Shown: one piece after another, positions 1 to 9,960 of the stretch
How positions within the stretch are numbered: the first letter of the stretch is position 1
How the letters are laid out: each line of letters begins with the position of its first letter
Origin: Symbiodinium microadriaticum
Lineage: Eukaryota > Sar > Dinophyceae > Suessiales > Symbiodiniaceae
Length of the DNA stretch: 64,000 nt
Reading direction: 5' to 3'
Assembly (NCBI GenBank): GCA_001939145.1
Contig: LSRX01000791.1
Location: 142,650 to 206,649 of the forward strand
Made by a program: the position numbers and the translations under genes
Notes under the pieces: generated by a model
The model's input: only the letters and a program-made list of their open reading frames with translations
Database searches by the model: none
Told to the model about the DNA's origin: nothing

Positions 1-708
1 AGCGGTCTGACCGATAACTATCTCAAACATGAAAGCTCGGCAGAGGCATCAGACCCGCCAATCAGGTAGTTCAGCACTATCATGACGACGAGCAATGCCG
101 CGCCTGAAAGCTCCGAACAACACCATGCCACTGGACTCATCGAGGAAAAAAGGCATGGATCGGAGCTCGCGGACTCCATGCTGGGTGCTTTGCCCATGCT
201 GTCAGCTATCATGATAAGGAAGCCTGTTGTTTACTCTGCATCCCTCTTGTTCTGTCTTGAAAGTACGTAGTTCCTGGACAAGAACTCAGTCTCAGGCACC
301 CCGAATGACAGAACAGTGTTGAAAGCTTGATGTCGAAAGTATTTGCCGTGTTCTGCTTCTGCCATGTAAGCCCGTAAACAACTGGTAGAGTCGCGCGAAA
401 CCATATCAAGTTATGAAATCCTATGACACGATGAAACCCTCATGAAAACCCTTGCGACACCCGGTACATAAAACCTACAACACCCTGATTCAAGACTGTC
501 GCAACCCTTACAGACAGAGCCCTTTGCTGACGCCCGAGCCTATGCCGACCATGGTACCTGTGGAGACTTCCTTGACGGCCGCAGCCTCCTCATCGCAAAA
601 GGCAGCATAAACAGCCCTCCGGTTAAAGTGTATGATAGTGTATGTATGTATGTATGTATGTACGTATGTATGTATGCATATATATATATATATATATATA
701 TCTATCTA

Positions 709-748
<40 letters not shown>

Positions 749-2860
749 TCTATAGATAGATAGATAGATAGATATGCCAGGCACTAGCGTATAACATGGT
801 ACAACCCATTTGGCATCGGGGATTCTGAGCCGTTCATGTTCATCCCACATCCGCCTGCAGAAGCCTTCAGCTTCCATTGGGGGCAAAGGGAACCGATTGC
901 GAAGCCTCCGGCCTAGTGCTATCTGAGGGATCTTGATACAGCAGTCTGGGAAGTCCAGGAAGTCCAAAAAAAGGGTGTCAAACGGCTCTCCCCAGTTCAA
1001 AACACATGGGGGGCCCATGTTTGTTTGTGTTTTCATTTCGAAGCTTCGGCTGTGCTTGTTTTCCAGCGAAGGTGTTACAAGCAACCTGCCTCTCGAATGG
1101 ACTCTCGCGGCGCTGCATACTTCAGTACGTCGGGTGGCCGGACGAGCCTGGCAGGATCCGGGGGGGGGGGGGTTCTCCTCCTCTTCGTTCTTTTAAGTTG
1201 GGATATACCTGGCCATGGAATGCTGTAAGAGTTCGGTGAAGTAGTGTTTGGAAACAAATGACCCAGGTTGGGGCTCGAACGTACTTGCGCACAAAAGTGA
1301 AGAACGGTTTCGCTGCTTCGGGGATTTCTGCTTGGGCAAGAGCTCGCGAAATCGAAGGATACCATACACCACAACATGCCTCCGACACACTTTTCGGCTC
1401 GAGCTGAGATTGCCTCAGAACCCATTGGGATAGACCAGACATTGGCCCCAATATCCAAGGATGAAGATGCCTACTTGGCCGACCTCCGTGAATGAAACAT
1501 CTCGCTGTAAACTGTTGGCCTCGATACTCTGTCCTCATCTTAGTGCCGGAAACTGACGTCTGACGTCCCGTCTAAGGTCTTCATGCCTGATGGGATCGGT
1601 CGTCTGGTTTGCCAATCGCACGGAGACCAGCCTGACCAGAGACACTCTTGGGCGATAGCTTGTTTGGCTGCACACGCACAACACGATCTTCCGAACATAA
1701 CAGGCTCCCCGCCGCTCGCACACAAGACATGATGCGGCGTGAGCAATAAGTGAAGAAGGCATCCGGCACCTTCTTGATTGTCATGGCATTTTTTGCTCTG
1801 CTGCGTGTTTTGCTGATGTGTCTTGAATTGCCCAGTAGCCGTTGCAAGCAGTGCGGGCAACTCTGTTTTCTTGCGGGATGGGGGAATAGCATTCCTCGTG
1901 GTTGAAGGTGTGGCTGTGAACGGCCACGGAGTGTTTTTTCGTGGCTAGACAAGGTGTGACAGCCAAAGAGGTCGTGGGAGCGAGCATAGGGCATAGGGCA
2001 CTTCGCCATATCTTACGAATAGAACGAGAGTCTGCGACATGAACCCCGGAGCCAACACCCCACAACTTCGCGGAATGCCTCTCGGTTTGCAGGAAGCAAC
2101 TATCCAAATCGGCGTCGGGATCGAGCTGCCCACCTTCCAACACGAGGAATGCCTACAGGCCTACAGTTTATCTGGATTTCTACATGGTGAATTGCAAGCA
2201 CCGCTTGCCTGCTGAGCTTTGCAAAGTGCTCTTGATGCTGCTGCTCCCCCAACGTTGATTGACTCCTTACCACTGTTGGACTAGCATGCTGACCTCTGCC
2301 GACCATACCTCTTGACGATGACCGCTTGGAAGCTACTAGAGCATGTAGTACAAACTACACCACTACAAGTGGTGCAACATTCAATGAAGGCGAGACTTTG
2401 CATCCCCCGCTGTCTGGCACCATCCGTACAAGGTTACGACTACGAAGCCAGTAGCCACAAGACGCCTGACCCACGATTCCAGCCGCAAAGCGACAAAGGC
2501 TTTCAATCCTGCCGGCTCAATTTAAAAGGCCGCTATCGGCATGCTGTGACCCTGAACCCAAATGGCCGCATCGCATGTCCGCTCTTTCAGCCTTCAGCCA
2601 TCCGACATGCCGTGAGCTTCATCGCAAGAAGTGGCCGTGGCCAGCGCTATGTAAGCTTCAGATGGCATCAAGGATAGATGGCAACATGATATGGCAATGC
2701 AAACAACGAATCATTAGGAAACTGCAAATTGCCAAGTTCTCTGCGAGAGTTCACCGTGTCAAGGTGCTGCCAGGAACACAGTCAAGAGTCAAAAGTGACG
2801 CAAGCCACAACAAATGTCTTGCGAAGGCCAGGTTGTGAAGCCTGCAAACCCTGATCAAGA
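1..2860. other. Intergenic or intronic DNA, no supported gene
   Basis: I see no frame in this stretch that I can defend as a gene. It holds a compound microsatellite at 640-775 and a poly-G run near 1161-1172. One minus-strand frame around 780-900 has ordinary-looking protein composition (MEAEGFCRRMWDEHERLRI) but no recognisable family and no clear splice context, so I do not call it. Confidence 0.5.
640..775. repeat. Compound microsatellite with palindromic TCTA/TAGA arm
   Basis: TATG repeats, then TA repeats, then TCTG/TCTA repeats that turn into TAGA repeats. The last part (about 731-774) is self-complementary and could form a long hairpin. Confidence 0.9.
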
Positions 2861-2869
2861 TAGAAGCAC

Positions 2870-2954
2870 ACTCGAACTTCAACTCCCAGCCTGCCAGTGT
2901 CGCAGAAAGCGTCAGCAGAAGGCAGAGTGCCCGAAGCAGCCGGAGGTGCATCAT
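2870..2954 (-). CDS. Possible first exon with signal peptide
   Basis: Two successive ATG codons (2954-2949) open a frame whose first 21 residues look like a classic secretory signal: a short basic start, a Leu-rich core (LRALCLLLTLSATLA) and a small-residue cleavage site, followed by GWELKFE. The frame runs on without a family match and no convincing downstream exon was found, so the 3' boundary is approximate. It lies on the same strand as the confidently identified genes. It could be a chance hydrophobic frame; composition is the only evidence. Confidence 0.3.
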
Positions 2955-3639
2955 TGGGCTCGGAGCTTCATGCAGCAAGTCTGTGCTCTGCCGGGCTGGC
3001 AACGCTCCGTGCAGCGCTCCGCCCGGATTCTTCGCAGATGCAGGAAGACAGGAGCAGTGAGCAGTTGTGTTTTCGAGTTTGGTCTAGACTCTCGCCTCGT
3101 TGGATCTCAGGAGATCTTATGCAAAGGCTCACTTTGAGTATATAGCACATAGGTCAGACCGCCACGATGCTGTCATCAACTGCACAACACAACCTGTCCT
3201 AGTCTTGGTTGGACACATGGAGAAACCCGGTTCGGTCGAAGGTTTGTCCGGGCTTGAGCCGGGCAACCTCTCCGCCCAGAGCGGTCAAACAGGCAAGGCA
3301 CGTTGGAAGATTGCTCTGACATCATTAGGAGAAAAGGCATGTAGAAAAGCAACTTGTGCTGCTGTTGAAACCCAGGCTCGGATCCGGAACCAGCTTGGGA
3401 GCTCCTACGCATATTCAATGAATATGATATCAACAACTGAACTTTTAATGCTAGGGCCTAGGGAAGCTTCGGGACGACGGCTCGGATCCCATGACAGTAC
3501 AAGCTACTGGCAAGCAACCGAAGAAAAGCAGCGAGCACTGCACAAATCGAAAAGTGCTGCTTGTACGACCACAAGTGATACACAAGGGACAGTGTGAAGA
3601 AAAGCTGCAAACAAAGACTTCTGCTGCTGCTACGGCTGC

Positions 3640-3646
3640 GGCTGCA

Positions 3647-3706
<60 letters not shown>

Positions 3707-3738
3707 ACTGCTGGTACTGCTGCTGCTACTGCTGCTAC

Positions 3739-3772
<34 letters not shown>

Positions 3773-3836
3773 GCTACCACTACTATCACCACCACTACGA
3801 CTACGACGACTACACTACCATGACCACCACCACTAG
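3640..3836. repeat. (CTG)n trinucleotide repeat tract
   Basis: An uninterrupted CTG run of about 17 units near 3650-3703 is followed by interrupted CTG/CTA and then CAC/TAC/ACT triplets. All reading frames through it are open, giving poly-Leu, poly-Ala and poly-Cys-like translations that are artefacts. Confidence 0.95.
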
Positions 3837-5237
3837 CACTACCACTAGTACTAGCTGTATCGCTAAAATCCTAACTATTGCTACTATTGCCACCACCTCC
3901 TACTGCAGCCATGTTTATAAAGATGGCTGATGCTAACCCACCAATTACTGTACAAGCACAACAGGGCTAGGAACAGCAGTTGCGAAACCGATTATGCCAG
4001 CGGCATGATGATGACAAGTACCATGTGTAGTATTCAGCCCAGACCCATCCAGGCCGTTGTGGTAAAGGCCTGAACCTCGAAGAAGTGCACACTAGCAAGG
4101 GTTTCAAGGTGCGTGCCTGGAGGTTAAAGCCTGCAAGGGCCAACCCAGCCAGGATCCCAGACACGATGGCCTCAGAGCCAACGAGAGCAAAGTGGCTTCA
4201 ACTGCATGGGTTGAATCAAGGCTTCCTTCTCGCTTGGGGTGGCCTCTGTGGCACTCCCTCTTGTGGCTCTGGTGAGAAAGTTGGTTGCTGGAGCTTTGGA
4301 AGGCTCAACGAATTCACTTTCTGCAGTCCTCTCCTGCCACAGAGTGTTGTTAAGTGTTAAGAGTAAGAGTTCTACCAGGGTTTCGAAGGCCGGCGATTTG
4401 ATGTCCTGGCTTCTGCTGCATCTGGGCAGCACCCCGTCGCTGAGTGGCGATAGCCAAGCGCACTGTAGCAAGACCCGGTATGCAAGGTGAACCCGGCTAT
4501 GATAACTCGCTCAGATCGTCACACTGCTGAAGCCAGCAACCAGCCCTGCAAACCACAGCAGACCATCTCCCGCCGTCTTTCCACCGCTTTTCTCGCGACG
4601 CAGTCTGGCCGCGCTGTCTTGCCTGGGCGCAAAGGGAGCGTTCGTGTGAGCCGAGCTTCCCTGAATCTGATGCCTTGTTATTTTCCGAGGCTAGAAGCAG
4701 CTCTGGGTGCATCTCGGGCACATCATGAACAACCAGGTGGACGATGCCTTGACCTTAGATTCCAGGAGGCTCCAAAAGATGTTGGTTGTCTGTCGGCTGA
4801 AGCGTGAAAAAACTCGTCGAAGAAAGCGAACAAGCATTCGGCAGATACAGCCTCCCTGCTGCCAGAGTGGCTGCAAAGGATTTCGTCTTTCCAATAGCTG
4901 CTGGTCGGTACCCAAGCGGCCGGTAGACTTTTTCGAAGGCCTTCGAAGGACCAGGCAGCAGGCTGCAACTCATCACAGATGTGCACGACCCGGTTGTGAT
5001 GCAGTGATACAGACCACTGCGCGGTGACCTCGCCGAAGTCACGCCGCGCCACTAGCTCCAGCAGCTCCGGGGCAGTCAGTGCTGCCACAGTTGCGTGCCT
5101 TGGCTTCCACCCATCGACTATGTTATGTATCGGACAGTGCGTGTGATAGCTAGCTTCTCCCGCACACCCCTGGCGGTGGCAGCGCCAAAGTCTTCTAACA
5201 GTTTGCAACAACTCGATGCCCTGAGATCGCTGCACTC

Positions 5238-6575
5238 CTAGATTGTAACGGCTCGGTCCAAGCTGACTTGTCCCTGCCAGTCGACTTCCGGTGAAACGAA
5301 GTCCTGCGATCCCCAGGCCACAACCGACCCGTCACAGATAGCCATGAAGCCATGGCTACAGGCGAGCAAGTGCTGAACCTGAGAGCATTTCGTACCGCTG
5401 CCACTATCGCAATGCTTGTAGAAGTCCCAGTGGCCCCATGTCACGACGGAGCTATCGCTCCGCAGGGCAGCAAAGCCATGGTGCGCAGCCTGGACCTCGA
5501 CGACATCCTGGAGCTGGTCTTGCACATCGCTGCTGTCACCACCGTAGTCAGGGTCGCCCCAGGTTACGACTGACCCATCCTGGCATAAAGCAGCAAAAGC
5601 ACGGCAGGAGCTGTGCAGCTCCTTGACATGTTGCAAAGCCTGTTCTACTGAGCTGCAGTCGCCACCACGGTCGGGATCACCCCAAGTTACCACAGAGCCA
5701 CCGTGCAAAATTGCCGCACATGCATAGGGCCCGGCCTTCAAACACTGGACATCTCTCAGCCCTTCCACAGCCTCGCCGCCGTAGTCGGGATCCCCCCAAG
5801 CGACAATACCCTGTTTCGAGGTTAATGCCGCAAAAGCAAAGCCCGTGGCCTCCACCTGCTCTACACCAGTCAGCCTGTCTCGCACATGCTCGCTGTTGCC
5901 ACCACGATCTGCATCACCCCAGGTCACCACAGACCCGCAATCTCGCACTGCGGCGAAAGCATACAAAGTAGCAAAAATCTGATGCACACCGACCAGTTCA
6001 TCTTCAGCAAGCTTACTGCTGCGTACGACTTCAACGTCACCCCAGCAAACAACAGAGCCTGAGCCCAGCAACGCAGCGAAAGCGCTCATGGATGGAACGA
6101 TCTGGCGCACATCCTGCAACCTGGACCGGACACGATCGCTGTCGCCACCATAGTTCCGATGCCCCCAAGTCACGACCGAGCCATCCTCACGCAAAGCCGC
6201 GAAAGCGCACAGCGTGGATTGGATTTGCACGACATCCTGCAGCTGATGCTGGATGTGGCCGCTGTCCCCGCCGCATTGAACATCACCCCAGGTGAATACC
6301 GAGCCATCCGCGCGCAAGAAAGCAAAGGCACGACCCCCTGCACTCGCCAACTGCAGGCGCCTTGCGCAGGCCGTCAAAGTTTCCCCATTTTTGATGCCCA
6401 ACTCCCGGAGGCTCAGGGCTGCTGGGAGCTCCCCAGAGGCACCGATCAGCGCACGGAGTCCAATCCCCAGCTCCCGCCCGGCACGGGACTTCAGCTCGGA
6501 CACGCTGGACTCGAGGCCCACCTCCAAGCAGATGCGTCTGCCGCTGAGGAGGCTGATGGTCACAAGGATCGACAT
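5238..6575 (-). CDS. Ubiquitin-like domain plus nine WGD (RCC1/HERC-like) repeats
   Basis: An intact 445-residue frame from ATG to stop. Residues 1-73 read as a ubiquitin-like fold (beta-strand start MSILVTI, mid-domain LKSRAGRELGI, and LRELGIKNGETL in the usual position). From about residue 82 there are nine repeats with core GSVVTWGDPDYGGDS and a leading FAALR-type strand. The repeat tryptophans fall at 96, 137, 178, 219, 260, 298, 339, 380 and 421, so the period is 41 residues with one of 38. Proteins of this shape are abundant in dinoflagellates and are usually annotated as RCC1- or HERC2-like. No HECT or other catalytic domain is present, so a binding or scaffold role is inferred, not shown. 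The gene has no introns, unlike the intron-dense genes elsewhere in the window. The start is set by the domain boundary. Confidence 0.9.
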   Translation of the reverse strand: MSILVTISLLSGRRICLEVGLESSVSELKSRAGRELGIGLRALIGASGELPAALSLRELGIKNGETLTACARRLQLASAGGRAFAFLRADGSVFTWGDVQCGGDSGHIQHQLQDVVQIQSTLCAFAALREDGSVVTWGHRNYGGDSDRVRSRLQDVRQIVPSMSAFAALLGSGSVVCWGDVEVVRSSKLAEDELVGVHQIFATLYAFAAVRDCGSVVTWGDADRGGNSEHVRDRLTGVEQVEATGFAFAALTSKQGIVAWGDPDYGGEAVEGLRDVQCLKAGPYACAAILHGGSVVTWGDPDRGGDCSSVEQALQHVKELHSSCRAFAALCQDGSVVTWGDPDYGGDSSDVQDQLQDVVEVQAAHHGFAALRSDSSVVTWGHWDFYKHCDSGSGTKCSQVQHLLACSHGFMAICDGSVVAWGSQDFVSPEVDWQGQVSLDRAVTI

Positions 6576-6653
6576 TCTCTCAGGTCTGCCGAAGCCCGGG
6601 GCTCACGGAGATTTCAGACTCAACGACACCTCCAAAGTTAGACTCTCATGTAT

Positions 6654-6696
6654 ATGTGTATATATATATATACACGCACACATACATACATATACC
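6654..6696. repeat. TA/CA microsatellite upstream of the WGD-repeat gene
   Basis: A short TATATA/CACACA/CATA run lying about 80-120 bases upstream of the minus-strand start codon at 6575. No TATA-like or other promoter element can be singled out from it. Confidence 0.8.
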
Positions 6697-7299
6697 CCTC
6701 TTTCAAAGCTGCACGCAGTTCTAGGCTGCCAGCACCTCGAGGTTTCAGGACCTTCAAAGAGCCCCTGGCATCTTAATGGTCTTAATGCCAAGGCACTGGT
6801 CCGTCAAACGCAAATGTACCTCACCACCTGGAAGATGGATCAGTGGATCACTGGCATGCTTGCAAGGCTCAAAGAGGCGAGTAGAGCGGCAAAGTCAGGT
6901 AGTGTGAGCTGGAACACTGCAGTAGGGTCCTGTAGCTTTGAAGGTCAACTGTAGGGCATCCCACCCCAACTCTCTTTGCAATTCACTGAAGGCAGGTGGC
7001 AGTCTCGATCCGCACTTAAACGATGAATCGCTGACGAAATTCATGAGCATCACCACCGAAGCTTGTTGACTCTCCCGCCGCCCACTAGCCTGGCTTCAGA
7101 AGGGGGGATGCCCCGCTGAAGAAGTCGTCCAGGACCGTTGAAAGATCCTGCAAAATCCATTCTCAGCATTCACAAAACTAGGCACAGCCTGACAAGGTCT
7201 CTGCGGGCGAAACAGGCGCATGAGTACGTGCAATTCGTCGCACCTTCTTTTTTACCGACGCTTCACCTGTGCAACATCACGTAATTTTCGTGATTGACC

Positions 7300-7385
7300 C
7301 GGCAGCTTTCCGAAGCTTGGAACTCCGTAAGCCCTGCGGCCACTTCTTCAAAGCTCAGGGCTGGGTCGTCGACAGATCTCCCGTT
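7300..7385 (-). CDS. Possible exon, function unknown
   Basis: The minus frame reads SVDDPALSFEEVAAGLTEFQ, a composition typical of real coding sequence. LSFEEVAAGL resembles the end of an EF-hand loop, but the Asp residues at loop positions 1 and 3 are not there, so I do not call calcium binding. It lies downstream of a second coding-like exon at 7617-7841 on the same strand and may belong to the same gene. Boundaries are approximate. Confidence 0.3.
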
Positions 7386-7616
7386 TCTGTTTCTGCATGT
7401 TCGGGGCATCCATGCAGTGCGTGCCGTATGAGCCAGCTTGCTCTTCCTGGATGTCGTTTGATGAGGTTTCGCGGCACGCAGCCAGCGGCGGTGGATATTG
7501 AGCTGAAGGTTGTGACAGTGCTGCCGCGAATTTCACCGTCCTATCAACGCAAGCGCTCTTCGATTCTTTCGGTGCCCTGTGAAGAATCCTTTTCCATGAT
7601 TATCTCGCCTGAAAGT

Positions 7617-7841
7617 CTATGACACGGCTAGCCGCGGCCTGGCCCTGATCATGAAATCAGCGATCATTCGGTTATAAGTGGGCTCCTGCCCAGCTTTTGC
7701 GCCGCCCAAACCCCAGAGCACAAAAGCATCGCATGCGGCCGCCTGGTACATGCGCCGCATCTGTCCAGCATGGCTTTGGGCCACGGGCCCAGCTTCTGGG
7801 GATTTCGCCGGCTCTGCCAGGGGAAAGTTGAAAACGACCTC
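7617..7841 (-). CDS. Possible exon(s) of an unidentified protein
   Basis: After an AG-G acceptor-like site at 7841 the minus frame reads VVFNFPLAEPAKSPEAGPVA and continues through QMRRMYQAAACDAFVLWGLG, with G/C-rich third positions and no stops until about 7615. A GC donor is possible after GGAK (near 7692), so the true exon may be shorter. I do not recognise the family. Confidence 0.35.
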   Translation of the reverse strand, partial: EVVFNFPLAEPAKSPEAGPVAQSHAGQMRRMYQAAACDAFVLWGLGGAKAGQEPTYNRMIADFMIRARPRLAVS

Positions 7842-8211
7842 AGATGGCATCGGTGGTGGGATGCAGGAGTTCAGCAACACATCTTCTCGGTACATGCGGT
7901 TGAAACTTCAACCCAGCCACACAATCGAAGGACGCCGCGCGGAAGCGACTTCCTAGGTAGAAGCAGGGATCTTGGCTCAGCGGCTTGCGCCTTGACCGAG
8001 TCTTGGACAAATCTATGCGGCTCACCTTCAAACCTTCAGAGCTCGTGACAGTAATGTAGGGGCCTTAATATAATTAGAATAAGGCTTTTTTGGCTCCTTT
8101 CATATTTTAATCAAAACAAGGAGCCCCCGGAAAAATAGCCTTGGTAATTGGTACCTCTCTTCAGGCTCCTATACTATGCCATCGCTTGGTCTCTTTGCTT
8201 GCAATCATGCG

Positions 8212-8316
8212 GTTGATGATATAAATCCTGCATTACCCATCATAAGGAATATAACATAATTCCCATAGGTTAGGGTCCTTCAGGCCTTCAGGTACTGCAG
8301 GATTTATATCATCAAC
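8212..8316. repeat. Foldback element with perfect 21-nt inverted repeats
   Basis: The 21 bases at 8212-8232 are exactly the reverse complement of 8296-8316, separated by 63 bases. The arms are AT-rich and the unit is 105 bp, about the size of a small MITE or foldback element. I see no target-site duplication in the flanks and no coding content. Confidence 0.85.
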
Positions 8317-9844
8317 AGTAGGACATGGATGATCTCCCAAAGTGACCTTGATCCGGTGGCCAAGGCCAGAGCGCATTGGCCAACACAATCGTCACTGGCT
8401 GCAGTCGGAATCCCTGCCTGTACTCCTTCGTAGAACCATATTAAATCCTGCCCAAGGACGGAGGTCGGCAGCCGCAACAGAATGGTAAACCTGAGCCGCG
8501 CTCCGTGCTGTGGTTTGCGTTAGGGGCATGGTTTGCCGCTGCTTGCATGCTACAAGCGCGCTCAACCCCCAACCCACACAAGTAAGATGCCAACAGCGAC
8601 AACGACCAGGACCTGAAAAACGACCCGAAACCCGATATACCCTAGAAAAGTATATATAAACTCAACCCTAAACCTTCAACGGCCAAGCAAAGCCTGGGCC
8701 GCATCTGCAGCCTGGAAGCTGCTCCGAAGCGTGCCTCCAGAAAGCCTCAGCAAGTCGTTCAGTCGTCCTTTCAATTCGAGCCACAAAGCCGACGGCCAAC
8801 TTTGCACAGCTAGGGCTCTGAGGGATATTCAAGGAGAGTCACACCTGTTGCAGAAGATTAATTTTTAAATGCAGGCATGACGACTGTCGGCCTTAGGCTC
8901 GTGATTTGATGCCTCCACCTCGCTGCACATGAAAGCTCTTTGTCAAGCTTGCTGAAGAGCCACGCAGCCTTCTGGCGGCAGCTGGACCAAACCTGTCCAC
9001 AGCACGCTGTCTGAACTCCGTACATACGCCCAAAAAAAGCAGGTTAGCAATGCAGACTCTGCCGATCTCTCTAGATCTGGTGCCCCAGAAAGACTGAACA
9101 ACGTGCAGCTTAGCGGCTTAGCGGCTGTGTATGCGAACGCTTCAGGCAAGACTCTCTTTCTCTGGTGTTTACAGATCTGACCGGGGGCCTCTGAAGAACC
9201 TCGGATTCGGACTCGAAGGATGTTGCCGTGATCCCGCTGCAATCATCAAAGCATTTGCAAACCTGATCGTTCGGCAGCCGCAGTCGGACGAGCAAAGGAT
9301 TTGCTGCTCGGAGCAGTAAAGCGCTCTCCATAGAATGAAAGTATTCTGGCCAATGGGATGTCCAGCAGACCACCAACCCATGCATGCACACATGCGGTTG
9401 GTCGGAGTAACGTGTGCTGTGTGAAGCAGTCGGGATCAATCGGGTGTGAGCTTTGTGCTCGCACGCACTCGTAGGAAACAACAGACTCTAAAGCCAAAGC
9501 TGGTCCATGCCGAGACTATTTCAAGCCTCAAGGTCCCCATGGCGGTATGTGGATTCGCCCCCGACCCATTGGACATGGACCACTTGTTGCTCTGAGTTTT
9601 ATCCTCGTCGTTACCATGTCTCATCTTGATCTGGGGGCATCAGACTAGTAGGGCCTTCCTGAAGAGGAAAGATAAACGGGATCCTACCAACATCAAGAGC
9701 CAGAATGGCTTTATATAACATCTATAGTAGTGCTGGCAAGCTGCGGCAGATGCGAAGCTGAAGTTTGCCTCTCCTATGAAGAGGATCTGCGAGTCTTGCT
9801 GGTACCTGGATAGGGCAAGCCGCTCTCGTAGGGATGTACTTATA

Positions 9845-9960
9845 CTGCTATGCTATGCTTTGGTATTATACTATACTATACTATACTACACTAGACTACA
9901 CTATACTATGATATAACATGATATAATATAACCGTAGCTACACAACATATTATGATATAC
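9845..9960. repeat. CTATA-type pentanucleotide repeat
   Basis: Degenerate CTATA/ACTAT units and related TATGATATA motifs in an AT-rich tract. A purer tract of the same motif occurs at 58616-58675. Confidence 0.8.

Noticed and set aside
3451-3836. Long frames giving poly-Leu, poly-Ala or Val/Ala-rich proteins
   Set aside because: They translate a CTG triplet repeat; every frame on both strands is open.
4723-5235. 170-codon minus frame following the WGD-repeat gene
   Set aside because: It begins at GTG, has no family match and no clear splice signals; plausible composition alone is not enough.
6092-6954. Plus-strand frames of 160 and 220 codons
   Set aside because: They are mostly antisense to the WGD-repeat gene; their open length follows from its codon bias.
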